The notes beneath the pieces are model-generated. The model ran no database searches. It was given only the letters and a program-made list of their open reading frames with translations, and was not told the DNA's origin. Position numbers and translations under genes: made by a program. 46,434 nt of DNA from positions 1 to 46,434 of the forward strand of contig JAFXZW010000099.1 in assembly GCA_017541035.1 (NCBI GenBank), written 5' to 3'. The DNA comes from Eubacterium sp. (GTDB lineage Bacteria > Bacillota > Clostridia > Lachnospirales > Lachnospiraceae). Of the stretch, positions 34,467-42,078 are shown in pieces. Position 1 is the stretch's first letter. Each line of letters opens with the position of its first letter.

Positions 34467-34480
34467 TGTAAACGTTTTCA
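34467..34480. promoter_or_regulatory. ScrR/CcpA-type operator 1
   Basis: TGTAAACGTTTTCA fits the TGWAARCGYTWNCW consensus of LacI/CcpA-family sites at every position. It lies at the expected transcription start of the amylosucrase unit. The encoded LacI-type regulator is the natural candidate. CcpA would recognise the same sequence. Confidence 0.75.
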
Positions 34481-34563
34481 AAGAAAAGGCGGGAACGAAA
34501 AAGCATTCAAAGCCGGGTGCGAAAGAGAGGCCCGTCATTTATCAGATGAAGAGGGTGGAAAAT

Positions 34564-36453
34564 ATGACAGACACCATGAACTGGATGAAAAAGAAGCGTT
34601 GGGACAAGACCTTTCGGGAGCGGATGGAGACCAGATATGACGAATTGAAGTGGCTGTATGCGGAGCTTTACGGGAACGATATGCAGGCATTTCTTTATTT
34701 TTGTGAAATGCTTTATTCCTGTTTTCGGAAGAGAAGCTCTGAGCTGAAGAAGTGGGATCTGGGTCGGGAAGCGATGCCGGAGTGGTATCACGGAAATGAT
34801 CTTTTGGGTATGCTGATGTATACGAATGCTTTTGCCGGAACTCTGAAAGGAGTGCAGTCCCATCTGGATTACATTGAAGAGTGCGGGGTGAATTATTTGC
34901 ATCTGATGCCACTCCTTTCCAGCCCGAAGGGACGTTCGGACGGAGGGTACGCCGTATCGGATTTCCGGACGGTGGAGCCTTCTCTCGGAACGATGAAGGA
35001 CCTCGCGAAGCTGGCGGATGCCTGTCATGAACGGGGCATCTCCGTCTGTCTGGATTTTGTGATGAATCATACCAGCGAAGATCATGAATGGGCCCGTCGT
35101 GCCAGAGCGGGGGAGAAAGAATTCCAGGATCGTTATTTCTTCTACGATAATTGGGACATTCCCAATGAATTTGAGAAAACGGTTCCTCAGGTCTTTCCCA
35201 CAACGGCTCCGGGGAATTTCACCTGGTGTGAGGAGGCGGGAAAGGTAGTCATGACATCCTTTTATCCTTACCAGTGGGATCTGAACTATCGGAATCCTAC
35301 CGTATTCAATGACATGACTGAAAATATGCTTTTCCTCTGTAATCAGGGTGTGGATATCATCCGCCTGGACGCGGTTCCCTACATCTGGAAAACGCTGGGA
35401 ACGAACTGCCGTAATCTTCCGGAGGTACATTCCCTTGTCAGGATCATGCGGATCGCGACTGAGATCGTCTGCCCAGGCACACTGCTTTTGGGAGAAGTTG
35501 TCATGGAGCCGTCAAAGGTGGTGCCGTATTTCGGAACGGTGGATAAACCGGAATGCCACATGCTCTATAATGTGACGACTATGGCAAGCACGTGGCATAC
35601 AGTGGCAACCCGGGATGTCAGATTGCTGAAGCATCAGCTGGGAACCGTTTTTGCACTCCCAAAGCAGTATGTTTTTCTGAATTATCTCCGTTGTCACGAT
35701 GATATCGGCTGGGGCCTGGATTACCAGTTCCTGAAGCAGTTCGGAACCGAAGAAGTGGCACATAAAAAATACCTGAATGATTACCTGAAGGGAGCCTGGC
35801 CGGGAACGGATGCCCGGGGTGAGCTTTACAATGACGATCCACGGCTGGGGGATGCACGTCTCTGTGGAACCACAGCTTCTCTCTGCGGGATCGAGGCGGC
35901 AGAATATGAAGGACGGGAGGATAAACTGGAGCAGGCGATCCGTTTCGATGTGATGCTTCATGCCTTCCTTTTTACCCAAAGCGGAATCCCCGTACTCTAC
36001 AGTGGAGATGAGATCGGACAGAGGAATGATTATTCTTACCATGAGAATCCGGACAGGGCAGATGACAGCCGCTATCTGCACCGCGGGGATCTGGACTGGG
36101 AAAGCGTGGCAAAAAGAAAGACGGAAGGAACCCGTGAGCAGAGGGTTTTCGACGGGATACGAAGGCTGTCCGAGCTGCGACGGGAACACAGGGTTTTTGA
36201 AAATGAGGCGGATACCTGGATCGTGGAAACCTGGAATGATCACATTCTGGGAATCGGGCGGTATTACCGGGGTGAGAAGCTGATAGCTCTTTTCAATTTC
36301 AGTGACCGGGATGAAACAGCGTGGATCAATGAAGAGGAAGAGTATGAGGATCTTCTGACCGGAGAGAGGCGGCAGGCAAAGGCAGTGGGGATCCCCGCCC
36401 GGGACTTTATCTGGCTGGTTACGATATTTCGGGATGAAGAAAAAACGGAGTAA
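34564..36453 (+). CDS. GH13 subfamily-4-type enzyme (amylosucrase / sucrose hydrolase-like)
   Basis: The 629-residue length is that of amylosucrases, which split sucrose and transfer or release glucose. The GH13 motifs are nucleophile D269 in IIRLDAVPYIWK, acid/base E311 in LLLGEVVMEP, and H378-D379-D380 in RCHDDIGWG. The last is typical of the sucrose-acting subfamily. There is no signal peptide, so it acts on cytoplasmic sugar. ATG at 34564 follows GGTGGA. It is the first gene of a unit with the LacI-type regulator and the HAD phosphatase. Whether it polymerises glucan, hydrolyses sucrose or uses another glucoside cannot be told from sequence. Confidence 0.88.
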   Translation: MTDTMNWMKKKRWDKTFRERMETRYDELKWLYAELYGNDMQAFLYFCEMLYSCFRKRSSELKKWDLGREAMPEWYHGNDLLGMLMYTNAFAGTLKGVQSHLDYIEECGVNYLHLMPLLSSPKGRSDGGYAVSDFRTVEPSLGTMKDLAKLADACHERGISVCLDFVMNHTSEDHEWARRARAGEKEFQDRYFFYDNWDIPNEFEKTVPQVFPTTAPGNFTWCEEAGKVVMTSFYPYQWDLNYRNPTVFNDMTENMLFLCNQGVDIIRLDAVPYIWKTLGTNCRNLPEVHSLVRIMRIATEIVCPGTLLLGEVVMEPSKVVPYFGTVDKPECHMLYNVTTMASTWHTVATRDVRLLKHQLGTVFALPKQYVFLNYLRCHDDIGWGLDYQFLKQFGTEEVAHKKYLNDYLKGAWPGTDARGELYNDDPRLGDARLCGTTASLCGIEAAEYEGREDKLEQAIRFDVMLHAFLFTQSGIPVLYSGDEIGQRNDYSYHENPDRADDSRYLHRGDLDWESVAKRKTEGTREQRVFDGIRRLSELRREHRVFENEADTWIVETWNDHILGIGRYYRGEKLIALFNFSDRDETAWINEEEEYEDLLTGERRQAKAVGIPARDFIWLVTIFRDEEKTE

Positions 36454-36522
36454 AACAGGAATAAAGTCTTTTTCGGTTGATGAAAGTGATTCGGAATTTT
36501 GATATGGAAAGGGTGATCGAAG

Positions 36523-37527
36523 ATGACGATTAAGGAAGTTGCCAGACTGGCAGGCGTATCGTCAGCGGCGGTGAGCCGGTATTTCAACGGAGGTTCTCTC
36601 AGTGAAGAAAAAAGGGAACAGATCCGTAAGGTTGTGGAGAAGACAGATTATACGCCGAATGCGGCTGCACATTTGATGCGCACCGGCAGGAGCAGAATGA
36701 TCGGGGTGATCGTGCCTCACATCCATTCGGACTCCCTGTCGCAGATCTCCTCCGGGATCATGCGTGCTTTGGATGCGGAGGGATATTCTTTTATTCTGGG
36801 TTATACCGGGGGGGATACAAAAAAAGAAGTCAGGATCATAGAGGAAATGCAGCATGCTCAGATGGAGGGTATCCTTCTCATGGGGACGGTCATGAACCGG
36901 ACTTTGCGTGAAACCATTGACCGGTGCAAGGTTCCGCTGGTGGTCACAGGCCAGTGCTTTGACGGAGTTCCCAGTGTATATCATGATGATGAAAATGCTT
37001 TGCGGAAGCTGACCGGACTGATGCTGAAAAAAAACCGGAAGCATCTGGCATATATTGGTGTGACGGAGACGGATGCGGCAGCGGGACTCTCGCGCAGAAA
37101 GGGCGTGGAAAAAGCCTTTAAGGATTTCGGCAGAGAGAAAAGCGAGCTGATCCGCGGAACGGCTGATTTCAGCGTAGAGAGCGGACATTCGGTAATGGAG
37201 GAGCTGCTGAAGGAGCATCCTGAGATCGACGGTGTGATCTGCGCCACCGACCTGATCGCCCACGGAGCCATGCGGGCCCTCCGGGAAGCAGGTAAGAAGA
37301 TCCCGAAGGATGTGGCTGTTGCCGGCGTGGGTGACCACTGGGCGGATGAAGCTTCCGCACCACCGCTTACGACGGTGAAGCTGTTCTTCCGGGAGTGCGG
37401 GAAAATGGCGGTGGAACTTCTGTTTAAGCTGATCCGGGAAAAAGAGGAGGCGGAAGGCGTCTGGGAGAAAAGGAAGGATATCCAGGTAAAACTGGGATAT
37501 ACCATTGTAGAAAGGGGGTCATTATAA
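36523..37527 (+). CDS. scrR: LacI-family transcriptional regulator, sucrose type
   Basis: The 334-residue repressor has an N-terminal LacI helix-turn-helix (TIKEVARLAGVSSAAVSRYF, residues 2-21) whose VSRYFNGG string is typical of ScrR-like members. The hinge helix (NAAAHLMRTGRS) and a periplasmic-binding-protein-like sensor domain follow. Two matching operators lie in the window, one before its own unit and one before the PTS gene, which implies autoregulation and control of sucrose uptake. The stop codon directly abuts the GTG start of the next gene. Confidence 0.9.
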   Translation: MTIKEVARLAGVSSAAVSRYFNGGSLSEEKREQIRKVVEKTDYTPNAAAHLMRTGRSRMIGVIVPHIHSDSLSQISSGIMRALDAEGYSFILGYTGGDTKKEVRIIEEMQHAQMEGILLMGTVMNRTLRETIDRCKVPLVVTGQCFDGVPSVYHDDENALRKLTGLMLKKNRKHLAYIGVTETDAAAGLSRRKGVEKAFKDFGREKSELIRGTADFSVESGHSVMEELLKEHPEIDGVICATDLIAHGAMRALREAGKKIPKDVAVAGVGDHWADEASAPPLTTVKLFFRECGKMAVELLFKLIREKEEAEGVWEKRKDIQVKLGYTIVERGSL

Positions 37528-38346
37528 GTGAAGCTGATTTTTGTGGATATCGACGGAACACTGACGCGTCCCGGTGAGAATATTCCGCCGGAGAGTGCTC
37601 TTCGTGCCATCCGTGGGGCACAGGCAAAGGGAAATAAGGTGTTCCTCTGCACCGGAAGGAATCCGGATATGCTGAGTCCGCTTTTGAAATATGATTTTGA
37701 TGGATATGTAGGCTGTGGCGGAGGCTATGTGGTTGCCGGAGATGAAGTGCTTTTTGACTGCCCCATGACAGATGAGCAGCGGGAGATCGCACTCAGGACT
37801 CTGCATGACAGCGGCGTTTTCTGTACGGTTGAGGCAAAAGACGGCTCCTGGGGCGATGAGAATCTGGGAGATTTCCTGAACGGACAGGGAGAGGGAAACA
37901 GTGAGATCGAGCGTTGGAGAAAGGCACTTTCCGAGAATTTGGGGATCCGTCCCATGTCGGAATACGATAATCGGCCAATTTACAAGGTGGTGATCATGTG
38001 TACGGCCATGGAACAGCTTGACGCCTGCAAGGCGGAGCTGGAAAAGGATTTCAGCTTTGTTGTGCAGGAGGTAAAAGCCCGCAGCTGTCTGAACGGCGAG
38101 CTTGTTAACCGGAAATTCGATAAGGGTATGGGAGTTCGTCTGATCGCGGAGTATTACGGCTGCAGTATCGATGAAACCTATGGCTTCGGCGACAGTATGA
38201 ACGATCTGGAAATGATACAGACTGTGGGCACCAGCGTCTGTATGGAGAACGGGGCGGAAGCATTAAAGGATATCTCCGATATCGTCTGTCCGTCCGTGGA
38301 TGAGGACGGACTTGCGAAGGCCTTTCAGCAGCTGGAGCTGTGCTGA
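37528..38346 (+). CDS. HAD-superfamily phosphatase (Cof type)
   Basis: The 272-residue protein has HAD motif I FVDIDGTLT with nucleophile D8 and acid D10. Motif II is in VFLCTGR, the motif III lysine is near NRKFDKGMG, and motif IV is GFGDSMNDLEM. The large C2B cap marks the Cof/YidA group, which dephosphorylates sugar phosphates and related compounds. The start is GTG at 37528, with GGGGG ten bases before and no gap after the regulator's stop. Its place in the unit suggests a sugar phosphate from sucrose metabolism as substrate, but that is only inferred. Confidence 0.88.
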   Translation: MKLIFVDIDGTLTRPGENIPPESALRAIRGAQAKGNKVFLCTGRNPDMLSPLLKYDFDGYVGCGGGYVVAGDEVLFDCPMTDEQREIALRTLHDSGVFCTVEAKDGSWGDENLGDFLNGQGEGNSEIERWRKALSENLGIRPMSEYDNRPIYKVVIMCTAMEQLDACKAELEKDFSFVVQEVKARSCLNGELVNRKFDKGMGVRLIAEYYGCSIDETYGFGDSMNDLEMIQTVGTSVCMENGAEALKDISDIVCPSVDEDGLAKAFQQLELC

Positions 38347-38357
38347 TAAAAAACGGG

Positions 38358-38386
38358 TTGCGGAATCCCGGAAAAAGGATTATAAT
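38358..38386 (+). promoter_or_regulatory. promoter of the scrA-ptsH unit
   Basis: TTGCGG (38358-38363), a 17-base spacer and TATAAT (38381-38386), with the operator nine bases downstream. Confidence 0.6.
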
Positions 38387-38394
38387 ACATTTAT

Positions 38395-38408
38395 TGAAAA
38401 CGTTTTCA
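38395..38408. promoter_or_regulatory. ScrR/CcpA-type operator 2
   Basis: TGAAAACGTTTTCA is a perfect 14-bp palindrome and differs from operator 1 by one base. Its position just after the -10 box is the same. Confidence 0.8.
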
Positions 38409-38466
38409 CTCCAGAATAGAAAAGCATAGCGGAGTGATGTCGACTCAAAGAAAAGGAGGGAACGGG

Positions 38467-40383
38467 ATGGCACTGGATTACAGGAAGTGTGCTGAAGAGA
38501 TCGTTGCCAATATAGGCGGTCGTGAAAACGTAGCTCAGGCAGCACATTGCGCAACCAGGCTCCGACTGGTTATCAAGGATAACGGTAAGCTTAACAAGTC
38601 GGCGCTCGAAAATGTAGATGGTGTAAAGGGAATGTTCGAGAATAACGGACAGCTCCAGCTCATCATCGGTACCGGTACAGTCAATAAGGTTTATGATGAG
38701 TTCCTTGCAGTGACAGGAATGTCTGCAGCAACAAAGGATGATGTAAAGGCTGCCGCCGCTGCTCAGCAGCCGGCCTGGAAGAGAGCACTGAAGTCCGTGG
38801 GTGATGTATTCGTACCAATCCTTCCGGCCATCGTGGCTTCCGGTCTTCTGATGGGCGTGGTAGAGGCGCTTGGTAAGGTGTCGGAGGATTTTGCAAGCAC
38901 AGACTGGTACGCATTCCTGGATATGATCGCGAATACCGCATTTGCCTTCCTTCCTGTAATCGTAGCTATCAGTGCGGCCCGGGTTTTCGGCGGGAATGTG
39001 TATCTGGCAGCGGTTATTGGTCTGATGATGGTTCATACGAGCCTTCTGAATGGCTGGAATGTCGGAAGCGAAGAGGCCATCAACAGCTTCTTTGGTATTA
39101 CCTCCGGTAAGATCCCAACCTGGAATCTGTTCGGGAACTGGCAGATCGGAGATTACGTCGTCGGAAGCGTTTCAAGGCAGGGTTATCAGGGCCATGTCAT
39201 ACCGGTCATGATAGCTGTCTGGTTTATGAGTAAGCTGGAGAAGTGGTTGCATAAGCATGTACCGGAAATGATCGATCTTTTTGTTGTACCGATCACGACC
39301 GTTTTCCTGACAGCGCTGATCACCTTCGTAGCGATCGGCCCCGTTTTCTCCCTGATGGAGAATTATGTGCTGAAGGGTGCCAAATGGCTGGTTCAGTTCG
39401 GACCGGGTGCAATGATCATGGGCGCTTTGTACCCATTGACGGTAGTTATGGGTCTGCACCACATGTACAACGTGATCGAAGCAGGAATGCTTTCTTCTGT
39501 CGGATTAAATACGTGGATGCCCATTGCATCCGCAGCTAATTTTGCCCAGTTTGGTGCCTGCCTTGCGGTTGGTATCAAGTGTAAGCAGGGCAAGCTGAAG
39601 ACCGTTGCGATTCCGTCCTCCATGTCTGCGGCACTCGGTATCACCGAGCCTGCGATCTTCGGTGTAAACTTCCGTTTCATGAAACCGTTCATTTGCGGTA
39701 TGGCGGGAGGTGCCGCCGGAGCACTATTCGGCTCGCTGACCGGAATCGGCGCGACGGCTTATGGTGTAACAGGTATTCCGGGGTATCTGACGATAGATAA
39801 TGCGGGACTCTATACGATCCTGTTGCTTATTTCAGGAGGTGTGGCTTTTGCGCTGACCATGTTCGTCTGGAAGGAGGATCTGCCCGCAGAGACTGTCGGA
39901 GTAGCTGAGAAGGCCGCTGCCGTGGCTGCGTTGCCGGATACAGCGGATTTTGAACAGAAGACAGTTATCAAAAGTTCGGCAGGAGAGATCGGCCAGCCGA
40001 CACCGGGTAAGGTAATCCCTTATACGGAGATCCCTGATCCCACATTTGCAGCCGGAACCCTGGGACAGGGAGTCGGCATTGAGCCTGAGACAGGAGTTGT
40101 TTATGCTCCTTACGACGGAGAGATTTCCTCGGTAGCAGAGAGCAGGCATGCCATCGGAATTACCGGCGCTGAGGATCAGGAGCTTCTGATCCATGTAGGC
40201 GTTGATACGGTGGAAATGAACGGCGATGGTTTCAATACCCTTGTAAATGAAGGCGATCAGGTGAAGAAGGGTCAGAAGCTGATGGAATTTGATATCGAGA
40301 AGATCAAGGCGGCAGGCCATCCGGATACGGTAGTCGTCCTGCTGACCAACAGTGATGATTATGAAGACGTAACCTTCGGATGA
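38467..40383 (+). CDS. scrA: PTS sucrose-type EIIBCA permease
   Basis: The 638-residue permease phosphorylates its sugar during uptake. EIIB (about 1-90) carries the phospho-cysteine C28 in AAHCATRLRLVIKD. EIIC (about 105-475) is the polytopic channel of the glucose-glucoside group. A Gln/Pro-rich linker precedes a complete EIIA of the Glc type, with histidines H561 and H576 (IHVGVDTVEMNGDGF). The presence of EIIA makes it independent of a separate Crr protein. Neighbouring fructokinase, sucrose-6-phosphate hydrolase and regulator point to sucrose, although trehalose and beta-glucoside permeases are close relatives. The start at 38467 follows AAAGGAGG. Confidence 0.93.
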   Translation: MALDYRKCAEEIVANIGGRENVAQAAHCATRLRLVIKDNGKLNKSALENVDGVKGMFENNGQLQLIIGTGTVNKVYDEFLAVTGMSAATKDDVKAAAAAQQPAWKRALKSVGDVFVPILPAIVASGLLMGVVEALGKVSEDFASTDWYAFLDMIANTAFAFLPVIVAISAARVFGGNVYLAAVIGLMMVHTSLLNGWNVGSEEAINSFFGITSGKIPTWNLFGNWQIGDYVVGSVSRQGYQGHVIPVMIAVWFMSKLEKWLHKHVPEMIDLFVVPITTVFLTALITFVAIGPVFSLMENYVLKGAKWLVQFGPGAMIMGALYPLTVVMGLHHMYNVIEAGMLSSVGLNTWMPIASAANFAQFGACLAVGIKCKQGKLKTVAIPSSMSAALGITEPAIFGVNFRFMKPFICGMAGGAAGALFGSLTGIGATAYGVTGIPGYLTIDNAGLYTILLLISGGVAFALTMFVWKEDLPAETVGVAEKAAAVAALPDTADFEQKTVIKSSAGEIGQPTPGKVIPYTEIPDPTFAAGTLGQGVGIEPETGVVYAPYDGEISSVAESRHAIGITGAEDQELLIHVGVDTVEMNGDGFNTLVNEGDQVKKGQKLMEFDIEKIKAAGHPDTVVVLLTNSDDYEDVTFG

Positions 40384-40451
40384 CAGGAACGAGGGTGATC
40401 GGAGAAAAAACCATGATGTAAAATAAAAAAGGCAAAACAGGAGGAGAAAAA

Positions 40452-40709
40452 ATGAAGGAATTTAAGTATGTGATCACAGACGAAGTAGGTATTCACGCAC
40501 GTCCGGCGGGACTGCTGGTTAAGGAAGCTAAGCAGTTCACCAGTACCATCATGATCAGTAAGGGCGATAAGAGTGCAAAGGCAACCGCTCTGATGAAGCT
40601 GATGGGCATGGGAGTGAAGAAGGGCGACGAGATCACCGTAACGGTTGAAGGTGACGACGAAGACGCTGCTGCGGCTGCGATCGAGAAGTTCCTGAAAGAA
40701 AATATGTAA
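40452..40709 (+). CDS. ptsH: HPr, phosphocarrier protein of the PTS
   Basis: The 85-residue protein relays phosphate from enzyme I to EIIA. The active histidine is H15 in GIHARPAGLLV. Where low-GC Firmicutes normally have the regulatory Ser46 (KSIMG), this protein reads TALMK, with Ala at the aligned position. HPr kinase could not make P-Ser-HPr from it at that site. It lies 68 bases after scrA behind AGGAGG and is followed by the two-copy hairpin element. Confidence 0.95.
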   Translation: MKEFKYVITDEVGIHARPAGLLVKEAKQFTSTIMISKGDKSAKATALMKLMGMGVKKGDEITVTVEGDDEDAAAAAIEKFLKENM

Positions 40710-40934
40710 TACCTTTGTTGCCGCCCAAGGAAGGCGGCAACAAACCCTCGCGTTGCTCGGGCAGTTCCTTCGGAACTTGGTGCGTACGGTTCTCTTTCCG
40801 CCTGATGGCGGAAAGGAACCTATACCTTTTTGTCCGGTCAAAGAGGACCGGACAAAAATCCCGCTTCGCGGGACAACTCCTTCGGAGTTGGGCGCAGCAC
40901 GGTTTTCGAACAGCTGAAGGCTGTTCAAAAACCT
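40709..40934 (+). ncRNA. two-copy 113-nt structured element
   Basis: Two diverged units begin with ATACCTTT at 40709 and 40822. A third ATAC stands at 40935, so the period is exactly 113. Each unit has four hairpins in the same order. Hairpin 1 is TTGTTGCCGCC/GGCGGCAACAA (40715-40743) in unit one, and TTTTTGTCCGGTC/GACCGGACAAAAA (40827-40858) in unit two. Hairpin 2 is weak in unit one (40745-40761) and CCCGC-TTC-GCGGG in unit two. Hairpin 3 is AGTTCC-TTC-GGAACT or AACTCC-TTC-GGAGTT. Hairpin 4 is closed by GGTT/AACC with unrelated inner stems CTTTCCGCC or GAACAGC. Paired positions change together. It lies in the ptsH 3' region. Confidence 0.7.
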
Positions 40935-40945
40935 ATACGATGCTG

Positions 40946-40986
40946 AAAGACAGAACACCCCCGCTTGCGGGGGGTGTTCTGTCTTT
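40946..40986 (+). terminator. very strong terminator after ptsH and the hairpin element
   Basis: AAAGACAGAACACCCCCGC (40946-40964) pairs with its complement ending in TTT at 40986, with a two-base loop and one bulged G. This ends the scrA-ptsH transcript. Confidence 0.9.
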
Positions 40987-40993
40987 ATGACAC

Positions 40994-41021
40994 TGTCATA
41001 TCACCGGGCCGAAGATATAAA
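40994..41021 (+). promoter_or_regulatory. possible promoter of scrK-scrB
   Basis: TGTCAT (40994-40999), a 16-base spacer and TATAAA (41016-41021) follow the terminator. A perfect TGACACTGTCA palindrome (40988-40998) overlaps the -35 box. No copy of the ScrR-type operator is seen here. Confidence 0.35.
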
Positions 41022-41127
41022 GAGATTTCGGGAGGCCCGATGATGTGAGAATGGCGGAAGCCTGCGAAACAGGCGGGTCATCCGGAAAGGTTTTACATCT
41101 TAAATTCAGAAAAAGGAGGAGCCTGAT

Positions 41128-42015
41128 ATGTTATACGGTGCATTGGAGGCTGGTGGAACGAAGATGGTCTGTGCCATCGGCGATGAGAACGGAAGGATCC
41201 TGGAGCAGGTTTCCATTCCTACGGTAACACCGGAGGAAACCATGCCAAAGGTAATCGCATATTTTCAGGATAAAGAGATCCGGGCACTGGGCATTGCCAG
41301 CTTCGGTCCGGTGGATCTCGACAGGTCTTCCCCGACCTATGGATATATCACGAAAACGCCGAAGCTGGCCTGGGCGAACTATGACCTGGTGGGAAAAATG
41401 AAAGCGGCTCTTCAGGTTCCCATAGGCTTTGACACGGATGTGGACGGCTCGCTTCTGGGCGAGGTAACCTGGGGTGCGGCAAAGGGTCTTTCGGACGTGG
41501 CGTATATCACCATCGGAACCGGCGTTGGCGTAGGAATCCTTTCCGGTGGAAAGGTTGTTCACGGAATGATGCATCCGGAGATGGGGCATGTAAAAGTGAT
41601 TCCCGTTCCCGGAGATACCTATTCCGGGAAGTGCCCTTTTCACGGGAACTGTCTGGAAGGTATGGCTGCCGGACCGGCTATCATGGAACGCTGGGGCGCT
41701 CCGGGGCATGAGCTGGTAGATAAGCCCGAGGTCTGGGAGTATGAGGCGGACTATATCGCGCAGGCAGTCGTGATGCTGATCCTCAGTGTGAGCCCGAAAA
41801 AGGTGATTCTGGGAGGCGGCGTTATGCATCAGATGCAGCTATTTCCCCTGATTCGTGCAAAGGTTGCGGAGAAGCTGAACGGATATCTTGTGACGAAGGA
41901 GTTGGATAATCCGGACCAATATATCGTTCCTGCCGGATGTAATGACGATCAGGGAATCATGGGAGCGATCAAACTGGCTATGGATGCAGTGAGAGAGCTT
42001 CCCGGATGTTGGTGA
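41128..42015 (+). CDS. scrK: ROK-family fructokinase
   Basis: The 295-residue enzyme phosphorylates the fructose released from sucrose-6-phosphate to fructose-6-phosphate. It has the ATP-binding ALEAGGTKMVC start and the ROK signature GTGVGVGILSGG. A zinc-binding cluster (H-P-E-M-G-H...CPFHGNCLEG) of fructokinase-type ROK kinases is also present. The start has a perfect AAGGAGGAG. The sucrose-6-phosphate hydrolase gene begins 63 bases after its stop. Confidence 0.93.
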   Translation: MLYGALEAGGTKMVCAIGDENGRILEQVSIPTVTPEETMPKVIAYFQDKEIRALGIASFGPVDLDRSSPTYGYITKTPKLAWANYDLVGKMKAALQVPIGFDTDVDGSLLGEVTWGAAKGLSDVAYITIGTGVGVGILSGGKVVHGMMHPEMGHVKVIPVPGDTYSGKCPFHGNCLEGMAAGPAIMERWGAPGHELVDKPEVWEYEADYIAQAVVMLILSVSPKKVILGGGVMHQMQLFPLIRAKVAEKLNGYLVTKELDNPDQYIVPAGCNDDQGIMGAIKLAMDAVRELPGCW

Positions 42016-42078
42016 ACCACGGTGAAACGACCATTTGTCCGGTTGCCGGATCAATGATTGGGAAAGGAGAGTACGGCC

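Noticed and set aside
34303-34563. N-terminal extension of the GH13 enzyme
   Set aside because: It overlaps the end of ptsI, the terminator, the promoter and the operator; ATG at 34564 has its own ribosome-binding site.
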